From: Alphaproteobacteria bacterium
GTDB lineage: Bacteria; Pseudomonadota; Alphaproteobacteria; CACIAM-22H2
Assembly (NCBI GenBank): GCA_016793165.1
Contig: JAEULA010000038.1
Location: 1-35,405, forward strand
Reading direction: 5' to 3'
DNA length: 35,405 nucleotides
Position numbers and translations under genes: made by a program. Below, piece by piece: positions 1-9,500 of the stretch. Position 1 is the first letter of the stretch. Every line of letters begins with the position of its first letter. Under the pieces are notes generated by a model. The model was not told the origin of the DNA and searched no databases. It worked only from the letters and a program-made list of their open reading frames with translations.

Positions 1-269
1 TCAACGAAGGTGCCCGCATCCTCGAGGAGGGCATCGCCCTGCGGCCCGGCGACGTCGATGTCGTATGGGTCAACGGCTACGGCTTCCCCGACCACCTCGG
101 CGGGCCGCTCCATTGGGCGGACCGCATCGGCATGGCGACGATCGCGCGGCGCCTCGGGCATTATTCGCGGACGCGCGGCGACGCGCACGGCTACTGGACG
201 CCTGCGCCGCTGCTCGCGATGCTGGCGGGCAACAACGGCAGCATCTCGAACTGGAGGCCCTCGGCATGA
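1..269 (+). CDS. 3-hydroxyacyl-CoA dehydrogenase, C-terminal fragment (FadB/FadJ-like)
   Basis: Only the last 88 codons are in the window; the reading frame begins at base 3 and ends with TGA at 267-269. The peptide contains [20 protein letters not shown] followed by a GGPLHWAD stretch. This is the characteristic end of the second C-terminal 3-hydroxyacyl-CoA dehydrogenase domain in FadB/FadJ-type multifunctional proteins or their monofunctional relatives. The family oxidises L-3-hydroxyacyl-CoA to 3-ketoacyl-CoA with NAD+. The stop overlaps the start of the thiolase as ATGA (266-269), which implies translational coupling and fits consecutive beta-oxidation steps. Whether an enoyl-CoA hydratase domain is fused at the N terminus cannot be seen. 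Confidence 0.85.
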   Translation, partial: NEGARILEEGIALRPGDVDVVWVNGYGFPDHLGGPLHWADRIGMATIARRLGHYSRTRGDAHGYWTPAPLLAMLAGNNGSISNWRPSA

Positions 270-1450
270 GGCAGGCAGTCATCGTTTCGACGGCACGGAC
301 CCCGATCGGTCGGGCCAATCGCGGCTCGCTCAACGCGATCAAGTCGCCGACCCTCATGGGCCATGCGCTCGCCGGCGCCGTCGAGCGCGCCGGGATCGAT
401 GGCGCCGAGATCGAGGACGTCGTCATCGGCACCGTGCTCGCGGCCGGAACGGCGGGGATGAACCTCGCGCGCAACGCGCTGTTCGCCGCCGGGCTGCCCG
501 AGAGCGTGCCGGCGCAGACGATCGACCGGCAATGCTCCTCCGGGCTGATGGCGATCGGCGTCGCGGCGCAGCAGATCATCGGCGAGGGCATGGACATCGT
601 TGCCGCCGGTGGCCAGGACAACATCTCAGCGGTGCAGGGCCCGTATATCGAATGGGTGCAGCGCGAGCGGGATCCCGCGGTGATCGCGCGCAGCCCGCAC
701 GCCTACATGGCGATGCTCGACACGGCGGAGACGGTGGCGCGGCGCTACGCCGTCTCGCGCGACGCCCAGGACGACTACGCGCTGTCCTCGCAGGCCCGGG
801 CCGCCGCCGCGCAGCGCGAGGGGCGCTTCGCATCCGAGATCGTGCCGATCTCGGCGACGATGCGTGTCGTCGACAGGCAGACCGGCGCCACGAGCGAGAA
901 GGCGGTGACGCTCGATCGCGACGAGGGCGTGCGGCCGGACACGACGCGCGAGGGTCTCGCGAAGCTAGAGCCGGTCATTCCCGGCGGCACGGTGACCGCG
1001 GGCAACGCGAGCCAGCTCTCGGACGGCGCATCGGCCTGCGTGCTCATGGAGGCCGGCCTCGCCGAGCGGCGCGGCCTCAAGCCGCTCGGCATCTATCGCG
1101 GCATCGCCGTCGCGGGCTGCGCGCCCGACGAGATGGGGATCGGCCCGGTATTCGCGGTGCCCAAGCTGCTGCGACGCCACGGGCTGCGCGTCGACGACAT
1201 CGGCCTGTGGGAGATCAACGAGGCTTTCGCGTGCCAGGTCCTCTACTGCCGGGATCGCCTCGGCATCGATCCGGAGCGCTACAACGTCGACGGCGGCGGG
1301 ATCGCGCTGGGCCATCCCTACGGCATGACCGGCGCGCGCATCACAGGACATGCGCTGATCGAGGGCCGGCGGCGCGGCGCGCGTTACGTGGTCGCCGGCA
1401 TGTGCATCGGCGGCGGGATGGGCGCGGCCGCCCTGTTCGAGATCGCGTGA
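266..1450 (+). CDS. acetyl-CoA acyltransferase / acetyl-CoA acetyltransferase (thiolase)
   Basis: This is a 394-residue thiolase, the usual family length. Cys90 in DRQCSSGL is the acylated nucleophile. His350 in [10 protein letters not shown] and Cys380 in CIGGGMG complete the active site, closely matching the spacing of biosynthetic/degradative thiolases. NEAFACQVL near residue 320 is the usual NEAFA element. The start at 266 is chosen because it overlaps the preceding stop (ATGA) and gives the canonical N terminus [15 protein letters not shown]. The enzyme cleaves 3-ketoacyl-CoA to acetyl-CoA and a shortened acyl-CoA, or runs in reverse. Its pairing with the hydroxyacyl-CoA dehydrogenase points to beta-oxidation, but chain-length specificity cannot be read from the sequence. 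It ends 3 bp from the convergent molybdenum hydroxylase gene. Confidence 0.93.
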   Translation: MRQAVIVSTARTPIGRANRGSLNAIKSPTLMGHALAGAVERAGIDGAEIEDVVIGTVLAAGTAGMNLARNALFAAGLPESVPAQTIDRQCSSGLMAIGVAAQQIIGEGMDIVAAGGQDNISAVQGPYIEWVQRERDPAVIARSPHAYMAMLDTAETVARRYAVSRDAQDDYALSSQARAAAAQREGRFASEIVPISATMRVVDRQTGATSEKAVTLDRDEGVRPDTTREGLAKLEPVIPGGTVTAGNASQLSDGASACVLMEAGLAERRGLKPLGIYRGIAVAGCAPDEMGIGPVFAVPKLLRRHGLRVDDIGLWEINEAFACQVLYCRDRLGIDPERYNVDGGGIALGHPYGMTGARITGHALIEGRRRGARYVVAGMCIGGGMGAAALFEIA

Positions 1451-1453
1451 CGA

Positions 1454-3778
1454 TCAGCGCGTCGGGGCGCGCGCGTCGCGGATGGCGCGCCAGATGCGCT
1501 CGCTCGTGGCCGGCATGTCGAGATGGCGCACGCCCAGCGGCGCCAGGGCGTCCAGGACCGCGTTCATCACCGCCGGCAGCGCGCCGACCGTGCCAGCCTC
1601 GCCCGCGCCCTTGACTCCGAGCGGGTTGGCGCGGGTCGGGGTTGGGGAATATGCGACCTCGAAGGCGCACAGGGCGTCGGCGCGCGGCATCGCGTAATCC
1701 ATGAACGAGCCGGTCAGCAGCTGGCCGTCGCGGTCGTAGACCACGCGCTCGAGCAGCGCCTCGCCGATGCCCTGGGCGAGCCCGCCGTGGATCTGGCCGT
1801 CGACCAGGAGCGGATTGATGACGGTGCCGACGTCGTCGACGACGACATAGCGGAGCAGCGACACGAGCCCGGTCTCCGGGTCGATCTCGAGCTCGCAGGC
1901 GTGGCTGCCGTTGGGAAAGCTGACCGCCCCGAGGCTGAACGACCCCGATTCCCCCAGCCCCGGCTCCATGCCGGGCGGCAGCCGTCGCGCGTCCATGGAC
2001 AGCGCGGCGAGCTGGTTCCAGTCGAGCGCCAAGTCCGTTCCCGAGACCGTGAAGCGGCCTGCGACGAACGCGATGTCATCCTGCGCCGCCTCGAGTGCAT
2101 GGGCGGCGATGCGCCGCGCCTTGGCCAGGATCTTCTCGGACGCGAGCAGCGCGGCGCCGGAGCCCATGGCAGAGACGCGCGAGCTGCCGCTGCTGCCGCC
2201 CAACGCCTGTCGCGCCGTGTCGGTCTCCACCACCATGATCCGAGCCGGGTCGATCGCGAGCCGGTCGGCAACGAGCTGGACGTACATGGTCCGGTGCCCC
2301 TGGCCCTGATCGGTGCTGCCCGCGAGGACGGTCACGTCGCCGGTCCCCGTGAAGCGGATCTCGACCTGCTCGAAGGAGGGCGTGAGGCCGGCGCGCTCGA
2401 CGACCGAGGCGATCCCGAGCCCGCGCAGCCGGCCGCGCCGAAGGGACTCGGCGCGCCGGCCCGGGAACCCGCCGTAGTCGGCCTGCGCGAGACAGCGATC
2501 GAGCGTCCGCCTGAAGTCGCCCGAATCGTAGGTGTAGGTCAGGGCCGTGCGATAGGGCATCGCTTCGGCAGGGATCATGTTGAGCCGTCGCAGCGCCGCC
2601 GGATCGACGCCGAGCCGCCGCGCGGCGAGATCGACGAGGCGCTCGACGACGTACGAAGCCTCCGGCCGGCCGGCGCCCCGATAGGGCCCGGTGGGGCAGG
2701 CGTTCGTGAGCGCGCCCACGACCGACACGAAGCAGGCGGGGATGCGATAGACGCCGGCGAACGAACCGACGTTGTTCAGCGCGGGGCCCGGGCCATGGAT
2801 CGTCGCGTAGGCGCCGAGATTGGCGCGGAGCTCGACCGCGAGGCCGAGGAACGTCCCGTCGGCCGCGATCGCGAGCGACGCCTCGGCGATCGCGTCGCGG
2901 CCATGCGCGTCGCAGAGCAGCGCCTCGCCGCGGTCCGCGACCCAGCGCACCGGACGACCGGTGACGCGCGCGGCCCAGCATGCGAGCGCGAGCTCCGCGT
3001 CGGCGACCTTGAGGCCGAAGCTGCCGCCGACCTCCTCGACCACGACGCGGATCCGGTTTTCGGGCACACCGAGCACCCGTCCGAGCACTTCGCGCGTGCC
3101 GAACGCGTCCTGGAGGCCGGCGCGCAGCGTGTACTGGCCGTCGATCGGATCGAATGCCGCGACGCAGGCCCGCGGCTCCATCGGACTCGGCGCGACCCGA
3201 GGAATGACGAAGCGCTCGCGCACGACGATCGCGGCATCGCGCAGCGCCGCCTGCGTCGCGTCGCGGTCGCCGAACCTGCAGGCGAAGGCGCGGTTTCCGG
3301 GACAGTCGTCCCGGACCAATGGCGCGCCGGGAGCGAGTGCTGCGTCGAGATCGGCCACGGCGGGCAGGGGCGCATAGTCGACGACGACCGCTTCGCCGCC
3401 GTCGCGCGCCGCGGCCTGGGTCTCGGCGACGACGAGCGCCACGCCTTCGCCGGCGAAGTGCACATGGCCGTGGGCGAGGGGCGGACGCGGCGGAAGGTGG
3501 ACGGGACCGTCGCTGTTCGCGATCCGCATCGCGCAGGCGATGGGGCGGTTGCCGTCGGCGAGGTAGTCGCTGGCCGTCAGCACGGCCACAACGCCGGGGA
3601 TCGCGCGAGCCGTGGCGACCTCGATGCCTCGCAGCGCCGCGTGCGCGTGGGGAGAGCGCACGACGACGGCGTGCAGCATCCCGTGCGGCCGCGCGTCCGA
3701 CGCGAAGCGGCCGGCGCCGCGCAGCAGTCGCGCGTCCTCCACTCGCGTCGTCCTCTGTCCGATCGTCCAGGTCGCCAT
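1454..3778 (-). CDS. xanthine dehydrogenase/aldehyde oxidase family molybdopterin-binding subunit (CoxL form II-like)
   Basis: This 774-residue protein of the molybdenum hydroxylase large-subunit family should bind molybdopterin cytosine dinucleotide and hydroxylate an aldehyde, N-heterocycle or similar substrate. The N terminus (about 1-130) has the IGQ..RVEDARLLRGAGRF entry typical of CoxL/CutL proteins. VGGSFGLK (about 250-257) is a cofactor loop. PYRGAGRPE (about 365-373) corresponds to the form II AYRGAGR loop rather than the CO-dehydrogenase AYRCSFR loop, so CO oxidation is unlikely. GAGE ending in Glu727 supplies the catalytic base. The start at ATG 3778 is preferred because MATWTIGQ is the conserved N terminus; the frame stays open 14 codons further upstream. 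No iron-sulfur (CoxS) or FAD (CoxM) subunit lies beside it, which is unusual. The substrate is unknown. Confidence 0.88.
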   Translation of the reverse strand: MATWTIGQRTTRVEDARLLRGAGRFASDARPHGMLHAVVVRSPHAHAALRGIEVATARAIPGVVAVLTASDYLADGNRPIACAMRIANSDGPVHLPPRPPLAHGHVHFAGEGVALVVAETQAAARDGGEAVVVDYAPLPAVADLDAALAPGAPLVRDDCPGNRAFACRFGDRDATQAALRDAAIVVRERFVIPRVAPSPMEPRACVAAFDPIDGQYTLRAGLQDAFGTREVLGRVLGVPENRIRVVVEEVGGSFGLKVADAELALACWAARVTGRPVRWVADRGEALLCDAHGRDAIAEASLAIAADGTFLGLAVELRANLGAYATIHGPGPALNNVGSFAGVYRIPACFVSVVGALTNACPTGPYRGAGRPEASYVVERLVDLAARRLGVDPAALRRLNMIPAEAMPYRTALTYTYDSGDFRRTLDRCLAQADYGGFPGRRAESLRRGRLRGLGIASVVERAGLTPSFEQVEIRFTGTGDVTVLAGSTDQGQGHRTMYVQLVADRLAIDPARIMVVETDTARQALGGSSGSSRVSAMGSGAALLASEKILAKARRIAAHALEAAQDDIAFVAGRFTVSGTDLALDWNQLAALSMDARRLPPGMEPGLGESGSFSLGAVSFPNGSHACELEIDPETGLVSLLRYVVVDDVGTVINPLLVDGQIHGGLAQGIGEALLERVVYDRDGQLLTGSFMDYAMPRADALCAFEVAYSPTPTRANPLGVKGAGEAGTVGALPAVMNAVLDALAPLGVRHLDMPATSERIWRAIRDARAPTR

Positions 3779-3933
3779 GGCAGGCCGGTGGTAGGGGCGC
3801 CTGCGGCCGGCGGCTAGCACGAAATTTCCACCGCCCTCGGCGGCGGCGGCAATTTGTTACTAGGTGGCGACGCCGCAGGATCGGATCATCGCCCCGGAAC
3901 GCCGATCCTCGGCGAGGCCGCGAGTTGCGTGGA
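3779..3933. promoter_or_regulatory. divergent promoter region with paired outward-facing AATTT-CTAG motifs
   Basis: This 155-bp spacer separates the minus-strand molybdenum hydroxylase from the plus-strand SDR operon. It contains AATTTCGTGCTAG on the minus strand (3814-3826) and AATTTGTTACTAG on the plus strand (3851-3863), each pointing at its own gene. A short CCGCC-CTC-GGCGG hairpin lies between them. The last six bases of each motif resemble a degenerate -10 box (TGCTAG, TACTAG), but no good -35 is visible. The same motif pair recurs at 18537-18616. Whether it is a promoter or a regulator site is inference. Confidence 0.45.
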
Positions 3934-4698
3934 ATGCTGTTCGATCTCGACGGGAAGGTCGCGGTGATCACGGGATCGTCGCGCGGCATCGGTCGCGCGA
4001 TCGCGGAGCGTTTCGCCGAGGCGGGCGCCCGTGTCGCGATCTCGTCGCGCAAGGCCGAGGCCTGCGAAGCGACCGCAGCCGCGATCAATGCCGCGCATGG
4101 TGAGGGACGGGCGATCGCCTGCGCCGCGAGCCTCGGCGTCAAGGACGACCTGGCCCGGCTGGTCGGGACGGCGACCGCGCGGCTCGGCCCGATCGACATC
4201 CTGGTCTGCAACGCCGCCACCAACCCGCATTTCGGCCCGCTGATCGAGATCGACGACGCGCGGTTCCGCAAGATCCTCGAGAACAACGTCCTCGCCAACC
4301 ACTGGCTGGTGCAGATGGTGGCGCCCTCGATGATGGAGCGCCGGGACGGCGTCGTGATCGTGATCGAGTCGCTCGCCGCCGTGCGGGGGATCGCGTCGGT
4401 CGGCGCCTACGGGGTCAGCAAGGCCGCCGGCGCCCAGCTCGTGCGCGCGCTCGCCATCGAGCTCGGGCCGCACAACATCCGCGTGAACGGCATCCTGCCC
4501 GGCTACATCGCGACGGACTTCTCCCGCGCCCTCTGGGAGGATCCGACGAAGCTCGAGAGGATCGTCCAGGCGACGCCGCTGCGCCGGATCGGGACGCCCG
4601 ACGACGTGAGCGGAGCGGCGGTCTATCTCGCCTCGGCGGCCGGGCGCTTCGTCACCGGCCAGACGATCGTCGTCGACGGCGGCGTGACGAGCGCCTAG
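3934..4698 (+). CDS. SDR family NAD(P)-dependent oxidoreductase (FabG-like)
   Basis: This is a 254-residue classical short-chain dehydrogenase. TGSSRGIG (13-20) is the dinucleotide-binding loop and NAA (93-95) stabilises the fold. Ser146 and the YGVSK motif with Tyr159 and Lys163 form the catalytic set. The C terminus GQTIVVDGG is typical of FabG-like oxidoreductases. Arg17 and the SRK after beta-2 suggest NADP(H) preference, though this is only a rule of thumb. The ATG at 3934 gives the normal short N terminus; no strong Shine-Dalgarno sequence precedes it. It is the first gene of a tight operon (SDR-SDR-kinase-oxidoreductase), so it probably oxidises or reduces a hydroxyacyl or ketone intermediate. 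The substrate is not determinable. Confidence 0.9.
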   Translation: MLFDLDGKVAVITGSSRGIGRAIAERFAEAGARVAISSRKAEACEATAAAINAAHGEGRAIACAASLGVKDDLARLVGTATARLGPIDILVCNAATNPHFGPLIEIDDARFRKILENNVLANHWLVQMVAPSMMERRDGVVIVIESLAAVRGIASVGAYGVSKAAGAQLVRALAIELGPHNIRVNGILPGYIATDFSRALWEDPTKLERIVQATPLRRIGTPDDVSGAAVYLASAAGRFVTGQTIVVDGGVTSA

Positions 4699-4706
4699 GG
4701 CACCGC

Positions 4707-5495
4707 ATGGACATCTCCGGCGCGATCGTCGTCGTCACGGGTGCCGCATCGGGCATCGGCCGCGCCTTGTGCGCGCGCTTCGCGGGCGCCGGCGCACGCT
4801 GCGTCGTGGCGGCGGACATCGACGGCGACGGCGCCGCGGCGACGGCGCGGATGGTCGCCGGGATCGGCATTCGCTGCGACGTAACGCTGGACGCGGAGAT
4901 CGCCCTGATGGTCGCCGATGTCGAGGCGCGCGTCGGGCCGATCGCGCTGTTCTGTTCGAATGCCGGCGTGGCCTTGTTCGACGAGCCGGCCGCCAACTGC
5001 GCCGGCGCGCCGGACGGGAGCTGGACCCGGAGCTGGGCGGTCAATGTCATGGCCCATGTCCACGCGGCCCGGCACATGCTGCCGCGCATGACGGCGCGCG
5101 GCGGCGGGTACTTCCTCAACACCGTATCGGCCGCGGGATTGCTGTCGCAGATCGGCAGCGCCGCCTACGCCACCACGAAGCACGCCGCGATCGGCTTCGC
5201 CGAGAATCTCGCGATCAGCCATCGCGACGAGGGCATCCGCGTTTCGGTCCTGTGCCCGCAGGGTGTCGACACGCCGATGCTGCGGGCGCTGCCCCAGGGC
5301 CCGCAGCACCTCGACGGCGTGCTGACCGCCGAGGCGGTGGCGGAGGCCGCGCTCGAGGGCGTCGTCGCCGAGCGCTTCCTCATCCTGCCGCATCCCGAGG
5401 TCGCGACGTATCTGCGGCGGAAGGTCGACGACTACGACCGATGGATCGGCGGCATGGCGAAGCTGCGGCGACGCATGCGGGACGCACCGCCGTGA
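4707..5495 (+). CDS. SDR family oxidoreductase
   Basis: This is a 262-residue classical SDR, distinct from its upstream neighbour. The glycine loop is TGAASGIG (11-18), NAG lies at 85-87, the catalytic serine is Ser141, and YATTK carries Tyr154 and Lys158. Asp37 at the end of beta-2 (AADIDGD) suggests NAD(H) preference. The C-terminal region (PHPEVATYLRRK and DRWIGGMAKLRRR) resembles SDRs found in fatty- and branched-acid catabolic clusters. It starts 8 bp after the previous stop, and its own stop overlaps the GTG of the kinase gene, so it is operonic. Two adjacent SDRs with opposite apparent cofactor preference suggest sequential redox steps, which is inference. Confidence 0.9.
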   Translation: MDISGAIVVVTGAASGIGRALCARFAGAGARCVVAADIDGDGAAATARMVAGIGIRCDVTLDAEIALMVADVEARVGPIALFCSNAGVALFDEPAANCAGAPDGSWTRSWAVNVMAHVHAARHMLPRMTARGGGYFLNTVSAAGLLSQIGSAAYATTKHAAIGFAENLAISHRDEGIRVSVLCPQGVDTPMLRALPQGPQHLDGVLTAEAVAEAALEGVVAERFLILPHPEVATYLRRKVDDYDRWIGGMAKLRRRMRDAPP

Positions 5496-6556
5496 GCGTC
5501 GACGAGACCACCGCCTATCGCGGCCTTGCCGTACCGAGCGAGCGGATCGACGTCGCGCGGCTGGAGGTCTGGCTGCGCGCCAACGTCCCCGGGTTCGTCG
5601 GCCCGCTGACCGTCGAGCAGTTCAAGGGCGGCCAGTCGAATCCGACCTACAAGCTGTCGGCGGGCTCGGGCGCCTATGTGCTGCGCCGCAAGCCGTCGGG
5701 CGCGCTGCTGCCCAGCGCGCACGCGGTGGATCGCGAGTTCCGCGTCCTGCGCGCCTTGAGCGGCAGCGGCGTGCCGGTGCCCGAAGTGCTCGCGCTGTGC
5801 GCGGACACCGACGTCGTCGGCACGATGTTCTACGTGATGCGCTTCGTCGCCGGCCGCGTGTTCTGGGACCAGCGGCTGCCCGATCTCGATCGGGGCGAGC
5901 GCGCGGCGATCTTCGATTCGCTCAACGCCACGATCGCGCGGCTGCACGGGATCGATCCCGCCGCCGCCGGGCTCGCCGACTTCGGGAGGCCGGGGAACTA
6001 CATGGCGCGGCAGGTGGCGCGCTGGTCGAAGCAGTATCGCGCCGCCGAGACGACGCCGGTCGAGGCGATGGATCGCCTGATCGAATGGCTGCCGCTCCAC
6101 CTGCCGCCGGAAGGCGAGACGCGCATCGTTCACGGCGACTTCCGTCTCGACAACGTGATCGTGCACCCGACCGAGCCGCGCGTGATCGCCGTGCTGGACT
6201 GGGAGCTGTCCACGCTCGGCGATCCCCTCGGCGACTTCGCCTATCACATGATGAGCTGGCGGCTCGCGCCGGATCTCTTCCGCGGACTCGCCGGAATCGA
6301 CTTCGGCGGACTCGGCATCCCGGACGAGGCCGCGTACCTCGCCGCCTATCGCCGCCGCACCGGAATCGATCCCGGCGTGCACTGGGAGTTCTACCTGGTC
6401 TACAGCCTGTTCCGGGTCGCGGCGATCCTGCAGGGCATCGCCAAGCGTGCCCTCGACGGGACGGCGGCGAGCGCGCAGGCGAGCGCGCTCGGGGTCAAGG
6501 CGGCGCCGATTGCCGCTCATGCGTGGTCGATGGCGCAGGCGACGATGGGGAGATGA
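5492..6556 (+). CDS. APH-fold phosphotransferase family protein (ACAD10/LvaA-like kinase)
   Basis: This 354-residue protein starts with GTG at 5492, overlapping the previous stop as GTGA. FKGGQSNPTYKL (about 45-55) is the nucleotide loop and YVLRRKPSG carries the ATP-contacting lysine/arginine region. HGDFRLDN (214-221) is the Brenner catalytic loop, and DWE followed by LGDPLGD (236-247) binds metal. The subgroup is the one named after the kinase domain of ACAD10/ACAD11 and Pseudomonas LvaA, not antibiotic-resistance APHs. Known members phosphorylate 4-hydroxyacyl-CoA so that the hydroxyl can be eliminated or moved before beta-oxidation. Two SDRs upstream and a thiolase nearby suit that role. 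No partner acyl-CoA dehydrogenase is in the window, so function is inferred. Confidence 0.85.
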   Translation: MSVDETTAYRGLAVPSERIDVARLEVWLRANVPGFVGPLTVEQFKGGQSNPTYKLSAGSGAYVLRRKPSGALLPSAHAVDREFRVLRALSGSGVPVPEVLALCADTDVVGTMFYVMRFVAGRVFWDQRLPDLDRGERAAIFDSLNATIARLHGIDPAAAGLADFGRPGNYMARQVARWSKQYRAAETTPVEAMDRLIEWLPLHLPPEGETRIVHGDFRLDNVIVHPTEPRVIAVLDWELSTLGDPLGDFAYHMMSWRLAPDLFRGLAGIDFGGLGIPDEAAYLAAYRRRTGIDPGVHWEFYLVYSLFRVAAILQGIAKRALDGTAASAQASALGVKAAPIAAHAWSMAQATMGR

Positions 6557-6560
6557 CGCG

Positions 6561-9500
6561 GTGCTGGCTCAGGTGACCCTCGACGACAAGTATCGCCTGG
6601 AACGCGGGCGCGTGTATCTCAGCGGCATCCAGGCGCTCGTGCGCCTGCCGCTCCTGCAGCGCGCGCGCGATCGTGCCGCCGGGCTCGACACCGGCGGATT
6701 CATCTCGGGCTATCGCGGCTCGCCGCTGGGCATCTACGACCGCGCGCTCGCCGGCGCGCAGGACCTGCTCCGGGCCAACCGGATCCATTTCGAGCCCGGC
6801 CTGAACGAGGACCTCGCGGCGACCGCGATCTGGGGCAGCCAGCAGCTGAACCTGTTCGAGGGCGCGACCGTCGATGGCGTGTTCGGCATCTGGTACGGCA
6901 AGGGCCCGGGCGTCGATCGCTGCGGCGACGTGTTCAAGCATGCCAACGGGGCCGGCACCGCGCGCCACGGCGGAGTTCTCGCCGTCATGGGCGACGACCA
7001 CGGCTCGCATTCCTCGACCATGCCCCATCAGAGCGAGCTGATCCTCGTTGCGGCCATGATGCCGATCCTCGCGCCCGGCTCGGTGCAGGACTACCTCGAC
7101 CTCGGCCTCGCCGGCTTCGCCCTGTCGCGCTTCTCCGGGTGCTGGGTCGGCTTGAAGGCGGTTGCGCAGACGGTGGAGACCTCGTCCTCCGTCGACATCG
7201 ATCCGGCGCGCCCGACGATCGTGCTGCCGGACGACTTCGCGATGCCGGCGGGCGGCCTCAACATCCGCCGGCCGGACCCTTCGCTGGAGCAGGAGCGCCG
7301 CCTGCACGGGCCACGCATGGACGCGGTCCTCGCCTTCGCCCGCGCCAACCGCCTCGACCGCGTGACGATGGGGGCGGGCCCGGCCCGGCTCGGCATCGCC
7401 GCTGCGGGCAAGGCCTATCTCGACGTTCGCGAGGCGCTCGCCGAGCTCGGCATCGACGAGCGTCGCGCCGAGCAGCTCGGGATCCGCCTCTACAAGATCG
7501 CGATGTGCTGGCCGCTGGAGCCGCAGGGCGTCCTGGACTTCGCGCGCGGGCTCGACGAGATCGTCGTCGTCGAGGAGAAACGCGGCCTGATCGAGGACCA
7601 GATCGCGAGGATCCTCTACAACGCACCCGCGGACACGCGCCCCCGCCTGGTCGGCAAGCGCGACGAGCGCGGCGCCGTCCTGTTCCCGAGCAACGGCGAG
7701 ATCGGACCGACGCTGGTTGCGCGCGTGATCGGCCGGCGGCTGCTCGCGCGGCCGGAGCGCCTGCCGGAGATCGAGCAGCGGCTCGCGCGCGTCGAGGCGC
7801 TCGAGCAGCGCGTCGCGGGCATCGCGCCTTTGCTGACGCGGCCCCCGTTCTTCTGCTCTGGCTGCCCGCACAACACCTCCACGCGGCTGCCCGAGGGCAG
7901 CCGCGGCATGGCCGGGATCGGCTGCCACGGGATGATCGCCTTCATGCCCGAGCGCCGCACGCCGCTGTGGAGCCACATGGGCGGCGAAGGCATGGCGTGG
8001 GTGGGCCAGGCGCCGTTCACGAAGGAGAAGCACGTCTTCCAGAATCTCGGCGATGGCACCTACTCGCATAGCGGGCTGCTGGCGATCCGCGGCGCCGCGG
8101 CCTCCGGCGTCAACATCACCTACAAGATCCTCTACAACGACGCGGTGGCGATGACCGGCGGCCAGGCCGTCGAGGGTCAGCTGGAAGTGCCCCAGATCAC
8201 GCGGCAGGTCGCGGCGGAGGGCGCGCGGCGCATCGTCGTCGTGTCGGACGAGCCCGACAAGTACGGGCCGGGCGCCGACTTCGCGTCCGGCGTCGAGTTC
8301 CGCCATCGCGACGAGCTCGACGCCGTGCAGCGCGAGCTGCGCGACACGCCGGGCCTCACCATCCTCATCTACGACCAGACCTGCGCGGCGGAGAAGCGGC
8401 GGCGGCGCAAGCGCGGCACGATGCCGGATCCGGATCGTCGCGTGTTCATCAACGCTGCCGTCTGCGAGGGCTGTGGCGACTGCTCGCGAAAGTCGAACTG
8501 CATCTCCGTGCAGCCGCTCGAGACGCCGCTGGGGCGCAAGCGCCGCATCGACCAGTCCGCGTGCAACAAGGACTTCTCGTGCCTTGCCGGCTTCTGCCCG
8601 AGCTTCGTGACGGTCTCGGGCGCCCGGCCGCGGCGCCAGGCGGGCGCGCCGGCCGCGTCGCCGACCGCCGACCTCGCGGCTGGGCTGCCGCTCCCGACGC
8701 TGCCGGCCGCGTCGACCTGGAGCATCGTGGTGACCGGCGTCGGCGGCACCGGCGTCATCACCGTCGGTGCGCTGCTGGGCATGGCGGCGCATCTCGAGGG
8801 CAAGCGCTGCACGGTGCTCGATTCGACGGGCATGTCGCAGAAGAACGGCGCGGTGATGAGCCATGTCCGCATCTCGGCGAGCGACACCCGCGAGCACGCC
8901 GCGCGAATTCCCGCGGGTGCGGCGGACCTGCTCCTCGCCTGCGACATCGTCGTCGCGACCGGCGCCGCGGCACTTGGCACGGTCGAGGCGGGCCGCACCC
9001 GCGCCGTCGTCAACAGCACGCTGGTGCCGCCGGCCGCCTTCATCCTCGATCGGGACATGAATTTCCGCGAGGCGGAGATGCGCGCCCAGATCGAGCAGGC
9101 CGCCGGTCCCGATCGCGCCGTGTTCCTGCCGGCCACGCAGCTGGCGACGGCGCTGATCGGCGACGCCATCGCCAGCAACGTCTTCATGCTCGGCTTCGCC
9201 TTCCAGCGCGGCCTGCTGCCCGTCGGGCTCGCGGCCCTCGAACGGGCGATCGAACTCAACGGCGCCGCCGTGCGCGAGAATCGCGCCGCATTCGCCGCGG
9301 GGCGGCGGGCGGCGCATGATCCGGCATTCGTCGACGCGACGCTCGGCGTCGCGGCCGCGCCGGGCGGAGCGCCGCGCGATCTCGATTCGATCGTCGCGCA
9401 TCGCGCGGAGCTGCTCCTGTCGTACCAGGACGCGGCCTACGCCGACCGCTATCGCGCGGTCGTCGATGCGGCCCGGGTTGCCGAGGAGCGAGCCGTGCCC

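Noticed and set aside
1454..3778. Carbon monoxide dehydrogenase large subunit
   Set aside because: The active-site loop is PYRGAGR (form II type), lacking the AYRCSFR selenium/copper-binding cysteine loop.
1523..3817. 764-codon plus-strand open frame opposite the molybdenum hydroxylase
   Set aside because: It has antisense composition with no recognisable domain; the minus-strand protein has the full family signature.
5492..6556. Aminoglycoside resistance phosphotransferase
   Set aside because: The sequence belongs to the ACAD10/LvaA-like subgroup and sits in a catabolic operon; there is no resistance context.
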